The position numbers were made by a program, and so were the translations under genes. A DNA stretch of 64,000 bases from Runella sp. SP2 (GTDB lineage Bacteria; Bacteroidota; Bacteroidia; Cytophagales; Spirosomataceae). Position 1 is the first letter of the stretch; each line of letters opens with the position of its first letter. Shown here in pieces: positions 8,769-17,365 of this stretch. Below the pieces are notes generated by a model that was given only the letters and a program-made list of their open reading frames with translations, was not told the origin of the DNA and searched no databases. The stretch covers positions 2,604,001-2,668,000 of the forward strand of contig NZ_CP031030.1 of assembly GCF_003711225.1 (NCBI RefSeq). The letters are read 5' to 3'.

Positions 8769-9111
8769 GCACTACCCTAACCCATAAATATTGAAAGATG
8801 TTTTTCTACATCTTGATAAATACACAGAGAAAATCATGCCAAAGTATTTCTTTATGTTGAATAAAATTTCTGCATTTTAAGCTTAAAAGCACCCAATCCC
8901 CTGTTTTTCAGAACATTTATCCTGCTTAATATTTTTTCAAAAAAAATTATCAGACATTTTTCATGGTATTATTTATGTCGAATAGACATACATACCGTGA
9001 CCGTTTACTAAAAAGTAAGTATATCCTGAATAGAATTTGTAAATATTAGATTACTTTTACTAATCAAAATTAATGCCCTTTTACGCAAAGAAATAGTCTC
9101 AACGCCTCCTT
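8769..9111. other. Long AT-rich intergenic region
   Basis: About 340 bp without a gene between the YihY terminator and a glycosyltransferase. It is AT-rich. The only structure I can point to is a small dyad TATGTC/GACATA at 8974-8990. No good TAnnTTTG box with a correctly spaced TTTG was found, although the glycosyltransferase promoter must be here. No tRNA or conserved RNA was recognised. Confidence 0.5.
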
Positions 9112-10116
9112 ATGAATCCAGAAGTGTCTGTCATCTGTACTTGCTACAACCACGCACCGTTTATTTACGAGTGCTTGCAATCCGTAGCCAATCAAACGTA
9201 TGACAATATTCAATTAATTGTGATTGATAATGCCAGTACGGATAATTCAAGACGAGTAATTTTACAATTTATTGATCAGTACCCTAGCACCATTTTTATC
9301 CGAAATGCCAACAATATTGGGTTGTGCAAAGCCTTCAATCAAGGACTGGGTGAAGCTAGAGGGAAGTACGTTATCGACTTGGCAGCTGATGACGTCATGC
9401 CTCCTCAACGCATAGCACAGCAGGTCAAAGCGTTTGAAGAACTTCCCAAAGACTATGCTGTTGTATTTTCAAATGCTTCATACATAGATACTTCAGGAAA
9501 GCTTATTGGATACCATTATGCCTTAGGTAACGATGGGAAAGCCCAAGGAGTCGTTCCAACGGGAAATGTTTATAAAGAGATACTGCGGCGCTATTTCATT
9601 TGTACTCCTTCTATCATGATGCGAAAATCCGTATTGATGAAACTCGGTGGGTACGACGAAACGCTGAGTTATGAAGATTTTGATTTTTTTGTTCGCTCGG
9701 CCCACGATTATAAATACCATTACATTGATGAAGTGTTAATGAGCAAGCGCGTTCTCGATGGGTCGATGGCTTCGCAGTTTTATCTGGTTGGAAACGACAT
9801 GTTAAAATCCAGTTGGGCAGTTTGCAACAAAGCCTACGATCTCAGCCGTTCTCAAGAAGAATATGACTTATTAGCCGAAAGAATACGCCAATTCATCAAA
9901 AAGTGCTTCGTAGCAGAAGATGCCCAGCAAGCCACCGAATTTCGTAAGCTTCTCAATTACATCGAAGATCCAGGCTGGGAAACCGAATTGCTCGTTTTTT
10001 TATGCCGCCTCCGTCTCCCGGTCAATTGGCTTTATCAATTTTACGCCAAGTGGCAAAGCAACCGAAAACGATCATTGATGCAGCAAGGCGTTCCGTTTGT
10101 ACGGCTCGACTCTTAA
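9112..10116 (+). CDS. Family 2 glycosyltransferase
   Basis: Cytoplasmic GT-A fold glycosyltransferase of 334 residues. The N-terminal half shows the GT2 pattern: PEVSVICTCYNHAPFI, IVIDNASTDNS (nucleotide-sugar binding), then LAADDVMPP, where the acidic pair replaces the DxD metal motif, and YDETLSYEDFDFFVR near residue 190. The C-terminal third is helical without transmembrane segments, so it likely acts with a membrane or lipid-linked acceptor made elsewhere. Donor and acceptor cannot be read from the sequence. It is transcribed alone after a long spacer. Confidence 0.9.
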   Translation: MNPEVSVICTCYNHAPFIYECLQSVANQTYDNIQLIVIDNASTDNSRRVILQFIDQYPSTIFIRNANNIGLCKAFNQGLGEARGKYVIDLAADDVMPPQRIAQQVKAFEELPKDYAVVFSNASYIDTSGKLIGYHYALGNDGKAQGVVPTGNVYKEILRRYFICTPSIMMRKSVLMKLGGYDETLSYEDFDFFVRSAHDYKYHYIDEVLMSKRVLDGSMASQFYLVGNDMLKSSWAVCNKAYDLSRSQEEYDLLAERIRQFIKKCFVAEDAQQATEFRKLLNYIEDPGWETELLVFLCRLRLPVNWLYQFYAKWQSNRKRSLMQQGVPFVRLDS

Positions 10117-10139
10117 CGTTCTCTGAATGACTTTCGTTA

Positions 10140-10170
10140 TTTGTGTTCTCCAAATAAAATGATACGTTTG
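10140..10170 (+). promoter_or_regulatory. Promoter of the yciO-DUF58 pair (consensus Bacteroidota type)
   Basis: TTTG at 10140-10143, exactly 19 bp, then TACGTTTG at 10163-10170. This fits the known Bacteroidota sigma-ABfr consensus TTTG-N19-TAnnTTTG without mismatch. It lies 47 nt before the start codon at 10218. Confidence 0.8.
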
Positions 10171-10217
10171 TAAAACAAAGCTTTTTCATTTATTTCGGAA
10201 ACCAACTGACTTGTCGA

Positions 10218-10835
10218 ATGCCTGCTGAGTTCCTTAAAATACACCCGCAAAATCCCGAACCACGCAAAATTCAGCAAGTAATTCGCTGTCTTCAAGATGG
10301 TGGTTTGGTAATTTATCCTACCGATACGGTATATGCCTTAGGTTGCGACATTCACAATGCCCGCGCCGTCGAGCGAATTGCACGCATCAAAGGCATCAAG
10401 CCCCAAAAAAATGATTTTTCCTTCATCTGCCACGACCTAAGTCACATTGCTGATTATGCCAAAGTGAGCAATTCGGCCTTTAAAGTCATGAAACGTATTC
10501 TCCCTGGCCCATTTACCTTTATCCTCTCGGCTGGTAGTCGCGTTCCCAAAGTATTGGCAAACCGCAAAACAGTGGGGATTCGGATACCCAACCACCCCAT
10601 ACCGCTTCAAATTGTTCACGAATTGGGTAATCCCATCATCACTACGTCCATCAAAGACGACGATGATTTTATGGAATACCCTACCGACCCCGAAATCATG
10701 TTTGAACGTTTTCAGCACCAAGTTGATATTGTCATTGACGGTGGCTTTGGGGGACTTATCGCTTCAACTATCATTGATGCCACCACCGACGACTTTGAGG
10801 TCATTCGCGAAGGAGCAGGCGAATTTTCTTACTAA
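10218..10835 (+). CDS. YciO-type Sua5/YrdC family protein
   Basis: A 205-residue member of the Sua5/YciO/YrdC family, whose best known member makes threonylcarbamoyl-AMP for the t6A37 modification of tRNA. The order and wording of motifs resemble E. coli YciO more than TsaC: FLKIHPQNPEPRKI, GGLVIYPTDTVYALGC, FSFICHDLSH, LPGPFTFIL, TVGIRIPNHPI and ASTIIDAT. Whether YciO-type proteins make t6A alone is unsettled, so I leave the symbol blank. It is followed after one nucleotide by the DUF58 gene and has a consensus promoter upstream. Confidence 0.9.
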   Translation: MPAEFLKIHPQNPEPRKIQQVIRCLQDGGLVIYPTDTVYALGCDIHNARAVERIARIKGIKPQKNDFSFICHDLSHIADYAKVSNSAFKVMKRILPGPFTFILSAGSRVPKVLANRKTVGIRIPNHPIPLQIVHELGNPIITTSIKDDDDFMEYPTDPEIMFERFQHQVDIVIDGGFGGLIASTIIDATTDDFEVIREGAGEFSY

Positions 10836-10836
10836 C

Positions 10837-12168
10837 ATGAAAGCCATCAAAAATCTGTATTTTTCCCCGCTTTTCTGGACACTACTGCTTGTTTTGGTAG
10901 CGGCGTTTTTGGCCTCTTACCTTTTTATCGGGCTATTTGGTTTGGTAAAATTAGCGGCAGCGGTGGCTTTGGTTGTGACCCTTGCGGACGCTTTCCTGCT
11001 ATTTCGTGTCGAAAATGGAATTTTTGCCCGTCGAGATGTCGCTGATCGGCTTTCCAATGGCGACCCCAATCCCATCACTCTTCACCTTGAGAACCGTTAT
11101 CCGTTCCGCACAAATCTAGACATCATCGACGAAATTCCTTTCCAATTTCAACGACGAGATGTTTTGTTTCAAACGAGTTTGGCGCCCAACGAAACCCAGC
11201 AACTTCGGTATGAACTCCGTCCCACCAAACGCGGTGAATATAGTTTCGGAGCCGTCAATGTTTTTGTTAAAAGTCCGCTTGGTTTATTAAAACGGCGTTA
11301 CCAATTCTCGCAAGATAAAATGGTGGCCGTGTATCCTTCTTATTTACAAATGCGGCAATACGAACTTTTGGCCATCTCCAACCGACTCACCGACATTGGC
11401 ATCAAACGTCAACGGCGGTTGGGACATAGTATGGAGTTTGAACAAATTCGCCCCTACGTTCAGGGTGATGACATCAGAACGGTCAACTGGAAAGCCACCG
11501 CCCGTCGCAATGAGCTGATGGTGAATGCTTTTCAAGACGAACGCTCGCAAGCAGTGTATTGCCTGATTGACAAAGGAAGGGTAATGAAATCGCCGTTTGA
11601 GGGTTTAACACTGTTAGATTACGCCATCAACGCGTCGCTTGTATTGAGCAACATTGCATTATTGAAGCAAGACAAAGCAGGAATTTTTACCTTTTCGGAA
11701 GTAATTGGACAAGTGCTACCCGCCGACCGCCGAACGGGGCAAATGCAAAAGATTTTGGAAGTATTGTACAAACAAAAAACGCGGTATCTGGAAAGCGACT
11801 ACGAAACGCTTTATAGCCACGTTAAAAACCAAATTCGCCAACGTAGTTTGCTTCTATTATTCACCAATTTTGAAACTGTCAATGCCCTACATCGTCAGTT
11901 GCCTTATCTACGACAATTAGCAAAGAACCACCTGCTTATAGTGGTATTCTTTGAAAATACCGAAACGGCTCAATTGCTAAAAACACCCGCCGAAACGACT
12001 GAAACGATTTATTTGAAGACCATTGCCGAGCGGTTTTATTACGAAAAACGCCGTATCGTCAAGGAACTTGAACAATACGGCATTCAGTCGATTTTGACGG
12101 CACCGCAGGACTTAAATGCGAATACCGTCAACAAATATTTAGAATTAAAATCACGCGGGATGGTCTGA
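10837..12168 (+). CDS. DUF58 domain protein
   Basis: A 443-residue protein with two N-terminal transmembrane helices (about residues 12-50), an extended beta-rich domain and the DUF58 block RPYVQGDDIRTVNWKATARR near residue 205, followed by a VWA-like region (YCLIDKGRVM, LLLFTNFE). DUF58 proteins usually stand with MoxR ATPases and VWA proteins, but no such gene is here. The ATG at 10837, one nucleotide after the yciO stop, is preferred over in-frame codons inside yciO because the transmembrane start follows it directly. It ends 4 bp from the convergent gamma-glutamyltransferase gene with no clear hairpin between them. Confidence 0.9.
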   Translation: MKAIKNLYFSPLFWTLLLVLVAAFLASYLFIGLFGLVKLAAAVALVVTLADAFLLFRVENGIFARRDVADRLSNGDPNPITLHLENRYPFRTNLDIIDEIPFQFQRRDVLFQTSLAPNETQQLRYELRPTKRGEYSFGAVNVFVKSPLGLLKRRYQFSQDKMVAVYPSYLQMRQYELLAISNRLTDIGIKRQRRLGHSMEFEQIRPYVQGDDIRTVNWKATARRNELMVNAFQDERSQAVYCLIDKGRVMKSPFEGLTLLDYAINASLVLSNIALLKQDKAGIFTFSEVIGQVLPADRRTGQMQKILEVLYKQKTRYLESDYETLYSHVKNQIRQRSLLLLFTNFETVNALHRQLPYLRQLAKNHLLIVVFFENTETAQLLKTPAETTETIYLKTIAERFYYEKRRIVKELEQYGIQSILTAPQDLNANTVNKYLELKSRGMV

Positions 12169-12172
12169 TTTG

Positions 12173-14044
12173 TTACCAGCCAATTCCGTAATCTTCACCG
12201 TGGTTGCTTGAGCCTCCCCAAAAACTCCCGTGTTCCCAATCAAAATAAATGGCGTTGATTGGGCCACTGGTGCGTTCTTGGTAGTTGATTTTATACCCCA
12301 TTCTACCAAGGTCTTTTCGTGTCCAAGCGGGCATGGCTTCATTGAGGGTTAGCCCACCGTTGATGCGTTCGTGGTTACCAAAAGTCGAGTACATCTGAAA
12401 CGTTTTAAAACTTGGCGCTTCGCACGATTCCTGAACCGTCATCCCAAATTCCACCATGTTAAGGAAAAACTGGAGCAATAACTGATCCTGTTCGTCGCCT
12501 GCTTGTTTGGCAAATGACAAGAATGGCTTGCCATTTTTTAGGGCAAGACTAGGTGTGAGCGTAACGCGAGGGCGTTTTCCTGGCTCTACCACGTTGAAAG
12601 GATTCTCTTTTGGGTCAAGTACAAACGACTGCATCCGTTGGCTCATTCCGATGCCCGTATTTCCTGCGATACACGCAGGTACCCATCCTCCACTTGGCGT
12701 CATCGAGACTACCCAACCTTCAGCATCTGCGGCCTCTACCGAGGTCGTTCCTGCCGTGAAACTTTCTTGGAATTTTTCATCCAATGTTGCATTATTTTTA
12801 GGAGCCGTTAAGCTCGCACTTCCCCAATTTTTGAGCAAATCTAAGTAAGGATTTGCTTTGCCCTCAAACGGATAAGGGTCGCCTGGGCCAATTTTGGGGT
12901 CGTTCATGTTGGGGTTTATCAACTTGCTACGCTCTTTAGCATATTCCTTTGAAAGTAGCCCTTTCATGGGTTCTTCGGGGCTAAAAGCAGGGTCTCCGTA
13001 GTAGAAATCGCGGTCGGCAAACGCCAAATTCATGGCTTGATACAACGTATGCACGTAGCGAGTAGAGTTGTAACCCATGCTTTTTAGGTCGAAGTTTTCC
13101 AAAATGTTCAACGTTTGGAGCATGGCGGGGCCTTGCGTCCACTGTTGGAGTTTATATACTTCAATTCCTTTGTAAGTAGTCATCATTGGCTCTTCGATTT
13201 TGACCTTCCAATTGGCCAAATCTTGTTCCGTAATCAGGCCACCTTGTTCTTGGCAGCCCCGAGCAATTTCTTTGGCAATTTCTCCACGATAAAAAAGATC
13301 ATTAGCGGCATAAATCGCCTCTTTTCGAGATTTTCCTTTTGCCAACGCTTGCTGTTCGGCATTTACCAATTTTTTGAGCGTTTCGAGCAAATCTTTTTGC
13401 ACAAAAATCTCTCCTGCATCGGGCGCTTCGCGTTTAGCTCCCAAATGCGGTAGAAATACCTTTTTGGAATACGGCCACTGTTTGATAAGGTCTTTTTTCC
13501 CTTCGATTGAATTAGCCGTTTGGGCTTCAATGGGATAACCTTCGGCCAATTGCATGGCAGGAGCAAGCACTTCTTTGAGCGACATGGTTCCGTATTCGGC
13601 CAAAATCGTCATCAATCCTCCTGGTGTTCCAGGCGTTACGGCGGCCAACGGCCCATATTCAGGAGGATACTTCATACCCTTGTTTTTGAAGAAATCGGCA
13701 GTGGCTCCCGTTGGTGCTACTCCCAAGGCATTGATGGCAATGACTTTTTTGGTTTTGGGATTGTAAATAAGGGCTTGCGTTTCACCGCCCCAACTGAGCA
13801 CATCCCACATGGTGCAGGTAGCGGCCAACATACCACAAGCTGCGTCCACGGCATTTCCTCCTTTGGTAAAAATCATCGCTCCAGCGGTAGCAGCCAAAGG
13901 TTTACCCGTAATGGCCATCCAATGTTTACCGTGCAAGGGTGGTTTTTGGGTAACAACAGGCAGGTTATTAAACGACTGAGCGTGGGTTTGTGCCCAAATC
14001 GACAACAGTAAAAAAGTAAAAGGTAAAAGTTTTGTCCACTTCAT
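12173..14044 (-). CDS. Secreted gamma-glutamyltransferase family protein
   Basis: Ntn-hydrolase of the gamma-glutamyltranspeptidase family, 623 residues with a signal peptide (MKWTKLLPFTFLLLSIWAQTHAQ), so periplasmic. The conserved N-terminal substrate region GGNAVDAACGMLAATC is present. The autoprocessing site and nucleophile fall at T433/T434 in AGTTSVEAAD, where the E. coli enzyme has TTHYSVVD. The changed residues after the threonine suggest a family branch with uncertain acceptor use. After cleavage it would give a large and a small subunit. Glutathione or another gamma-glutamyl compound is the expected substrate. Confidence 0.88.
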   Translation of the reverse strand: MKWTKLLPFTFLLLSIWAQTHAQSFNNLPVVTQKPPLHGKHWMAITGKPLAATAGAMIFTKGGNAVDAACGMLAATCTMWDVLSWGGETQALIYNPKTKKVIAINALGVAPTGATADFFKNKGMKYPPEYGPLAAVTPGTPGGLMTILAEYGTMSLKEVLAPAMQLAEGYPIEAQTANSIEGKKDLIKQWPYSKKVFLPHLGAKREAPDAGEIFVQKDLLETLKKLVNAEQQALAKGKSRKEAIYAANDLFYRGEIAKEIARGCQEQGGLITEQDLANWKVKIEEPMMTTYKGIEVYKLQQWTQGPAMLQTLNILENFDLKSMGYNSTRYVHTLYQAMNLAFADRDFYYGDPAFSPEEPMKGLLSKEYAKERSKLINPNMNDPKIGPGDPYPFEGKANPYLDLLKNWGSASLTAPKNNATLDEKFQESFTAGTTSVEAADAEGWVVSMTPSGGWVPACIAGNTGIGMSQRMQSFVLDPKENPFNVVEPGKRPRVTLTPSLALKNGKPFLSFAKQAGDEQDQLLLQFFLNMVEFGMTVQESCEAPSFKTFQMYSTFGNHERINGGLTLNEAMPAWTRKDLGRMGYKINYQERTSGPINAIYFDWEHGSFWGGSSNHGEDYGIGW

Positions 14045-14080
14045 CGGTTTTCGGTTAGGTTTGGTGATGATTTACTAAAT

Positions 14081-14767
14081 TTAATGTACCAAATACGGCG
14101 AGCTTGTGGCATCGCCAAGGTTCATAGAAGGCGGAATATGCTGCGGTAAGGCTTCAAAACGATACCCAAGACTGGAAAAATGCTCTAGCATTCTAGGAAG
14201 TACGTAACTCATATTACGCCACGCTTTTAGGCTATCGTGCAACACCACAATCGAGCCTGCTTTGGTATATTTCAACGTTTTTTCAAGGCAACGCTCAGGG
14301 CTAAGGTATTTTTCAAAATCGCCCGTTAGTACATCCCACATCACTACATGATAATCATTGAGGAGAGGCCGCGCTTGGCTCAATTTAATCCGCCCGTAAG
14401 GCGGGCGAAAAAGGGACGTATCTACTGGTAAAATTTCACTACACTGCCTTACGTTTTCGAGGTAGGTTTCATCATCAGTATGCCATCCTTTCAAATGGTT
14501 AAATGTATGATTTCCAATACTATGACCTTTGGCAATAAGTTGAGCAAACACCTCAGGGTGCTTTCTGACGTTGTCTCCGATGCAGAAAAAAGTTGCCTTT
14601 GCCAAGTAGCTATCCAATTGTTCCATCACCCACTCAGTCACGTCAGGGATTGGCCCATCGTCGAACGTCAAATAAATCACAGGTTCTTCCGTCGGAATTT
14701 CCCAAACGAAAGGGGAATAAAATGATTTCAGGATTCGGGGCGACTTATGGACAAACAATGGAATCAT
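14081..14767 (-). CDS. Polysaccharide deacetylase (NodB homology domain)
   Basis: Carbohydrate esterase family 4-type protein of 228 residues. The metal- and catalytic-site motifs are intact: TFDDGPIPD, the H-x3-H of GNHTFNH, FRPPYGRI and VLHDS near the C-terminus. There is no signal peptide or membrane helix, unlike many secreted deacetylases, so it may act in the cytoplasm or at the inner face. Chitin-like or peptidoglycan N-acetyl groups are the family's usual substrates. It lies between the GGT and a GT2 gene on the same strand, with gaps of 36 and 109 nt. Confidence 0.9.
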   Translation of the reverse strand: MIPLFVHKSPRILKSFYSPFVWEIPTEEPVIYLTFDDGPIPDVTEWVMEQLDSYLAKATFFCIGDNVRKHPEVFAQLIAKGHSIGNHTFNHLKGWHTDDETYLENVRQCSEILPVDTSLFRPPYGRIKLSQARPLLNDYHVVMWDVLTGDFEKYLSPERCLEKTLKYTKAGSIVVLHDSLKAWRNMSYVLPRMLEHFSSLGYRFEALPQHIPPSMNLGDATSSPYLVH

Positions 14768-14876
14768 AGCTGTTGATGATGTTAGTAAGACCCGTTAACA
14801 TTGTAAAACTTTGGTTAAATTCTGCGGCTTTAATTCTGCGAAAATCTGCGGGTAAAATCACTATTGCGGAGGCAAT

Positions 14877-16028
14877 TTAACGCAAATTTCGCCCTTTCCA
14901 AATATAGCCTTTTCGTTGAGCTGCCAGCCCGAAAAACAGAACGTATATTGGATAAAAAAGTTGTACTATGGGAATGTACCAAACCCAGCTTTTTCTCCCC
15001 AAAAATCTGATAATCAAACGTAAAAACAAAAATTCAGGCACATATTTTAACAATAGAATTGTACAAAACTCAAAAGACACTACATTTTCGCAGAATGGTG
15101 CTATTAACAAAATCAACGTTATCAAATTGACTAAAAACACCCAAACCGCAACCAGCATCGTGGCAAGGCGTTTATTGACTGCCCATTTGCTGGCCCAACG
15201 GATGCGTTGGTGGTAGAAACCTTGCCAAGAATCTTGCGCCTGGGTTGAGACAATGGCCGCTTTGTTTTTCAAAAAATAAAGCTTTTCCGCACCAAAATGT
15301 TTTGCAATTTTTTGAAGTAAAAACTCATCATCGCCCGAGGCAATTTGCTCCACCCCTTCAAAACCTCCTACTGCTTCAAAGGCGGCTCGTTCATACGCCA
15401 AATTTGCGCCGTTGCACATGGTTGGATGCCCCGCTTCGAGCAAACAAGCCCCCGTACCAATGAGGCTGGCAAATTCGATGGTTTGCGCAATCTCGCCCCC
15501 ACTTTTAATAACACTTTTAGGCATTGTACTCAGAAAAGTCACAGGGCCACTTATTAATTTTGCTCCTGTTTCAAGGTACGTTTGTGCGAACATTTCCAAC
15601 CACCTCTCTCCTACCCTACAGTCGCCGTCGGTGGTGATAATCAATTGTCCACTAGCTCGCTTGAGTGCTTCCGTTATGGCCCTTTTTTTAGGCGAACTTA
15701 CGGGAGCATTGACCAATGACACAAGCTGCAAATTCAACAATTTTTTTTGAATAAATTCATTCACAATCTCCGCAGTTTTGTCGGTGGAGGCATCATCCAT
15801 TACCCACACTTCAAAATGCTGACGAGCTAACGTTTGACGCTCTAAATCATCTAATAATACGCCAATGTGAGCGGCTTCGTTGCGCACTGGAATAATGACC
15901 GAAATTTTAAAATCAGGAGGTACGTCCAAGTGATTCAAAGGCCGCTTGGGAATACGTAACCATTGCCAACACAACCAAAAACAAGCCACAGCATAGCCCC
16001 CAATCACCCCGCCAAACACGTACACCAT
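14877..16028 (-). CDS. Membrane-anchored family 2 glycosyltransferase
   Basis: A 383-residue processive-type GT2. An N-terminal transmembrane helix (residues 1-22) precedes the GT-A domain with SVIIPVRNEAAHI, VMDDASTDKTAE, TTDGDCRVGERWL (DxD) and the acceptor motif ASGDDEFLLQKI, then QRIRWASKWA, a QxxRW-like motif. Three C-terminal transmembrane helices follow. Such enzymes make cell-surface polysaccharides or glycolipids. It starts 3 nt after the Lrp-type regulator gene, so both are on one transcript. Confidence 0.9.
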   Translation of the reverse strand: MVYVFGGVIGGYAVACFWLCWQWLRIPKRPLNHLDVPPDFKISVIIPVRNEAAHIGVLLDDLERQTLARQHFEVWVMDDASTDKTAEIVNEFIQKKLLNLQLVSLVNAPVSSPKKRAITEALKRASGQLIITTDGDCRVGERWLEMFAQTYLETGAKLISGPVTFLSTMPKSVIKSGGEIAQTIEFASLIGTGACLLEAGHPTMCNGANLAYERAAFEAVGGFEGVEQIASGDDEFLLQKIAKHFGAEKLYFLKNKAAIVSTQAQDSWQGFYHQRIRWASKWAVNKRLATMLVAVWVFLVNLITLILLIAPFCENVVSFEFCTILLLKYVPEFLFLRLIIRFLGRKSWVWYIPIVQLFYPIYVLFFGLAAQRKGYIWKGRNLR

Positions 16029-16031
16029 AGC

Positions 16032-16493
16032 TTATACTTTCAGGGCGGTTTCGTGTTTGATTTCGCTCATCACAAAGATGCTGTGAGTGTTGCCAATGCT
16101 GTCTAAAGCCCCCAGCTTTTCCATCAAAAAGCGCTGATATTCAGGCATATCGTTAACCACTACTTTGAGCATAAAATCATATTCTCCCGAAATGTTATAA
16201 CACTCCATCACTTCTTCAAAAGTCATCACGGCCGACACAAACTTTTCGCCGTTGGCGCGACTGTGTTCTTTGAGAGAAACGTTACAGAAAGCAATGAGGT
16301 TACGACCTATTTTCTCGCGATTGACGAGCGCCACGTACTTTTTGATAATTCCTTCTTTTTCCAATTTCCTTACACGCTCATACACAGGCGTGTAGGAAAG
16401 ATTGAGTTGCGCGGCCAATTCTTTGGTCGTTAAGAGCGCATTTTGTTGCAGATAACGCAAAAGACCACGGTCGGTTGTGTCTAGTTTGAGCAT
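16032..16493 (-). CDS. Lrp/AsnC family transcriptional regulator
   Basis: A 153-residue regulator with an N-terminal winged helix-turn-helix (LDTTDRGLLRYLQQNALLTT, LNLSYTPVYERVRKLEKEGI) and a C-terminal RAM/AsnC ligand-binding domain (CYNISGEYDFMLKVVVNDM). Lrp-like proteins sense amino acids and form octamers. It is first in a two-gene unit with the GT2 gene and divergent from the VapB-like gene across a 283-bp AT-rich spacer, where its own operator would be expected. Confidence 0.95.
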   Translation of the reverse strand: MLKLDTTDRGLLRYLQQNALLTTKELAAQLNLSYTPVYERVRKLEKEGIIKKYVALVNREKIGRNLIAFCNVSLKEHSRANGEKFVSAVMTFEEVMECYNISGEYDFMLKVVVNDMPEYQRFLMEKLGALDSIGNTHSIFVMSEIKHETALKV

Positions 16494-16669
16494 TGTTGTA
16501 TTTTACACTGAAATTGAGGTTAGACATTTTATCTATTTATTGCAGATTGATTTCTGCTAATGCGGGTATTTTATAGGTATTACAGCCTCAAAAGTATAAA
16601 ATAAATCTATTTTTAAAGATTAATTGACAATAATCGTCTAATTACACGAGAATTCTTTCTGAATTACGT

Positions 16670-16677
16670 TAATTTTG
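16670..16677 (+). promoter_or_regulatory. Candidate -7 box upstream of the VapB-like gene
   Basis: TAATTTTG matches TAnnTTTG exactly. No TTTG stands at the expected upstream distance, so support is partial. The start codon is 100 nt downstream. Confidence 0.35.
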
Positions 16678-16776
16678 TACAATCCTAAGATGTCTATTTT
16701 TCCGAGCGTACGCCTCCTTCTAGGTGAACGTGCCAAGCGGAAAGTATGTTTTTGAGTAAATAAATCTCCTTCAATT

Positions 16777-16998
16777 ATGGAAGAATTAATCTTGAAATAC
16801 AAGCTCTTAGATACATTCGGTCAACAAGAGCTAATGGATTTTTTAGAGTTTTTAGTACAGAAAAAACAAAAAAAAATGTCTGTAGATGCCTCTACTTACA
16901 AACAACAATTATTACAGGTTTCGACTTGGTCTGAGGATGATTTGGCAGAATTACAGGCCTATCCAAATAAATTTAACTTTAAAGGTTCTGAATGGTAA
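16777..16998 (+). CDS. VapB-like antitoxin (DUF2281-type)
   Basis: A 73-residue protein with the layout of DUF2281 antitoxins: a helical N-terminus (MEELILKYKLLDTFGQQELMDFLEFLVQKK) that would dimerise, then a flexible tail ending in a tryptophan-containing stretch (STWSEDDLAEL) likely to wrap the toxin. The stop overlaps the start region of the downstream PIN gene (TAATG), as in vapBC operons. The antitoxin frame is intact even though the toxin gene is interrupted. Confidence 0.75.
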   Translation: MEELILKYKLLDTFGQQELMDFLEFLVQKKQKKMSVDASTYKQQLLQVSTWSEDDLAELQAYPNKFNFKGSEW

Positions 16999-17363
16999 TG
17001 CTTGACACCTCTATCTTTATTGAGTACTTACGTGCTTCAAACAAAACACGTACAGCATTGTATAAATTAGCGGACACTCCTTTATCACTGTCATCTGTGA
17101 CCTATTATGAACTTTTAATGGGTGCTACCAATGAACTAAAAAAACGAGATGTCTATCTACTAACTCAACAGCTAACTATTTTGCCTTTCAACGATGCAGT
17201 AGCCGAAAAAGCCTCGGAAATTTTTCATGCTCTTAAATAAGAGAATAAGTTAATTGAATTTAGAGATATTTTTATTGCAGCCACTGCAATCACTCACAAA
17301 ACACCTCTTAAAACACTTAATGTGAAGCATTTTAAGAGAATTAAAGAATTGATACTAGTATAA
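16992..17363 (+). pseudogene. VapC-type PIN-domain toxin interrupted by an in-frame stop
   Basis: The reading frame encodes a PIN ribonuclease: MLDTSIFIEYLR with the first catalytic Asp, then SSVTYYELLMG with the Glu. After codon 82 (EIFHALK) there is a TAA at 17238-17240. The same frame then continues for 40 codons with the rest of the fold, FRDIFIAATAITHKTPL (the last catalytic Asp region) and LKTLNVKHFKRI, up to TAA at 17361. A single base change at the stop would restore a normal 123-124 residue VapC. The truncated product lacks a catalytic Asp and should be inactive. The start is the ATG at 16992 or the overlapping one at 16998. A sequencing error is the main alternative. Confidence 0.85.
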
Positions 17364-17365
17364 AA

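Noticed and set aside
8769-9111. tRNA or small RNA gene in the long spacer
   Set aside because: No cloverleaf, CCA end or conserved RNA motif could be found by eye.
10612-10836. Earlier start of the DUF58 frame inside yciO
   Set aside because: The 75 extra codons overlap a well-conserved gene in another frame; the ATG at 10837 directly precedes the first membrane helix.
17241-17365. Riboswitch upstream of metH
   Set aside because: The upstream DNA is the remainder of the vapC frame and leaves two nucleotides before metH, so there is no room for a SAM or cobalamin riboswitch.
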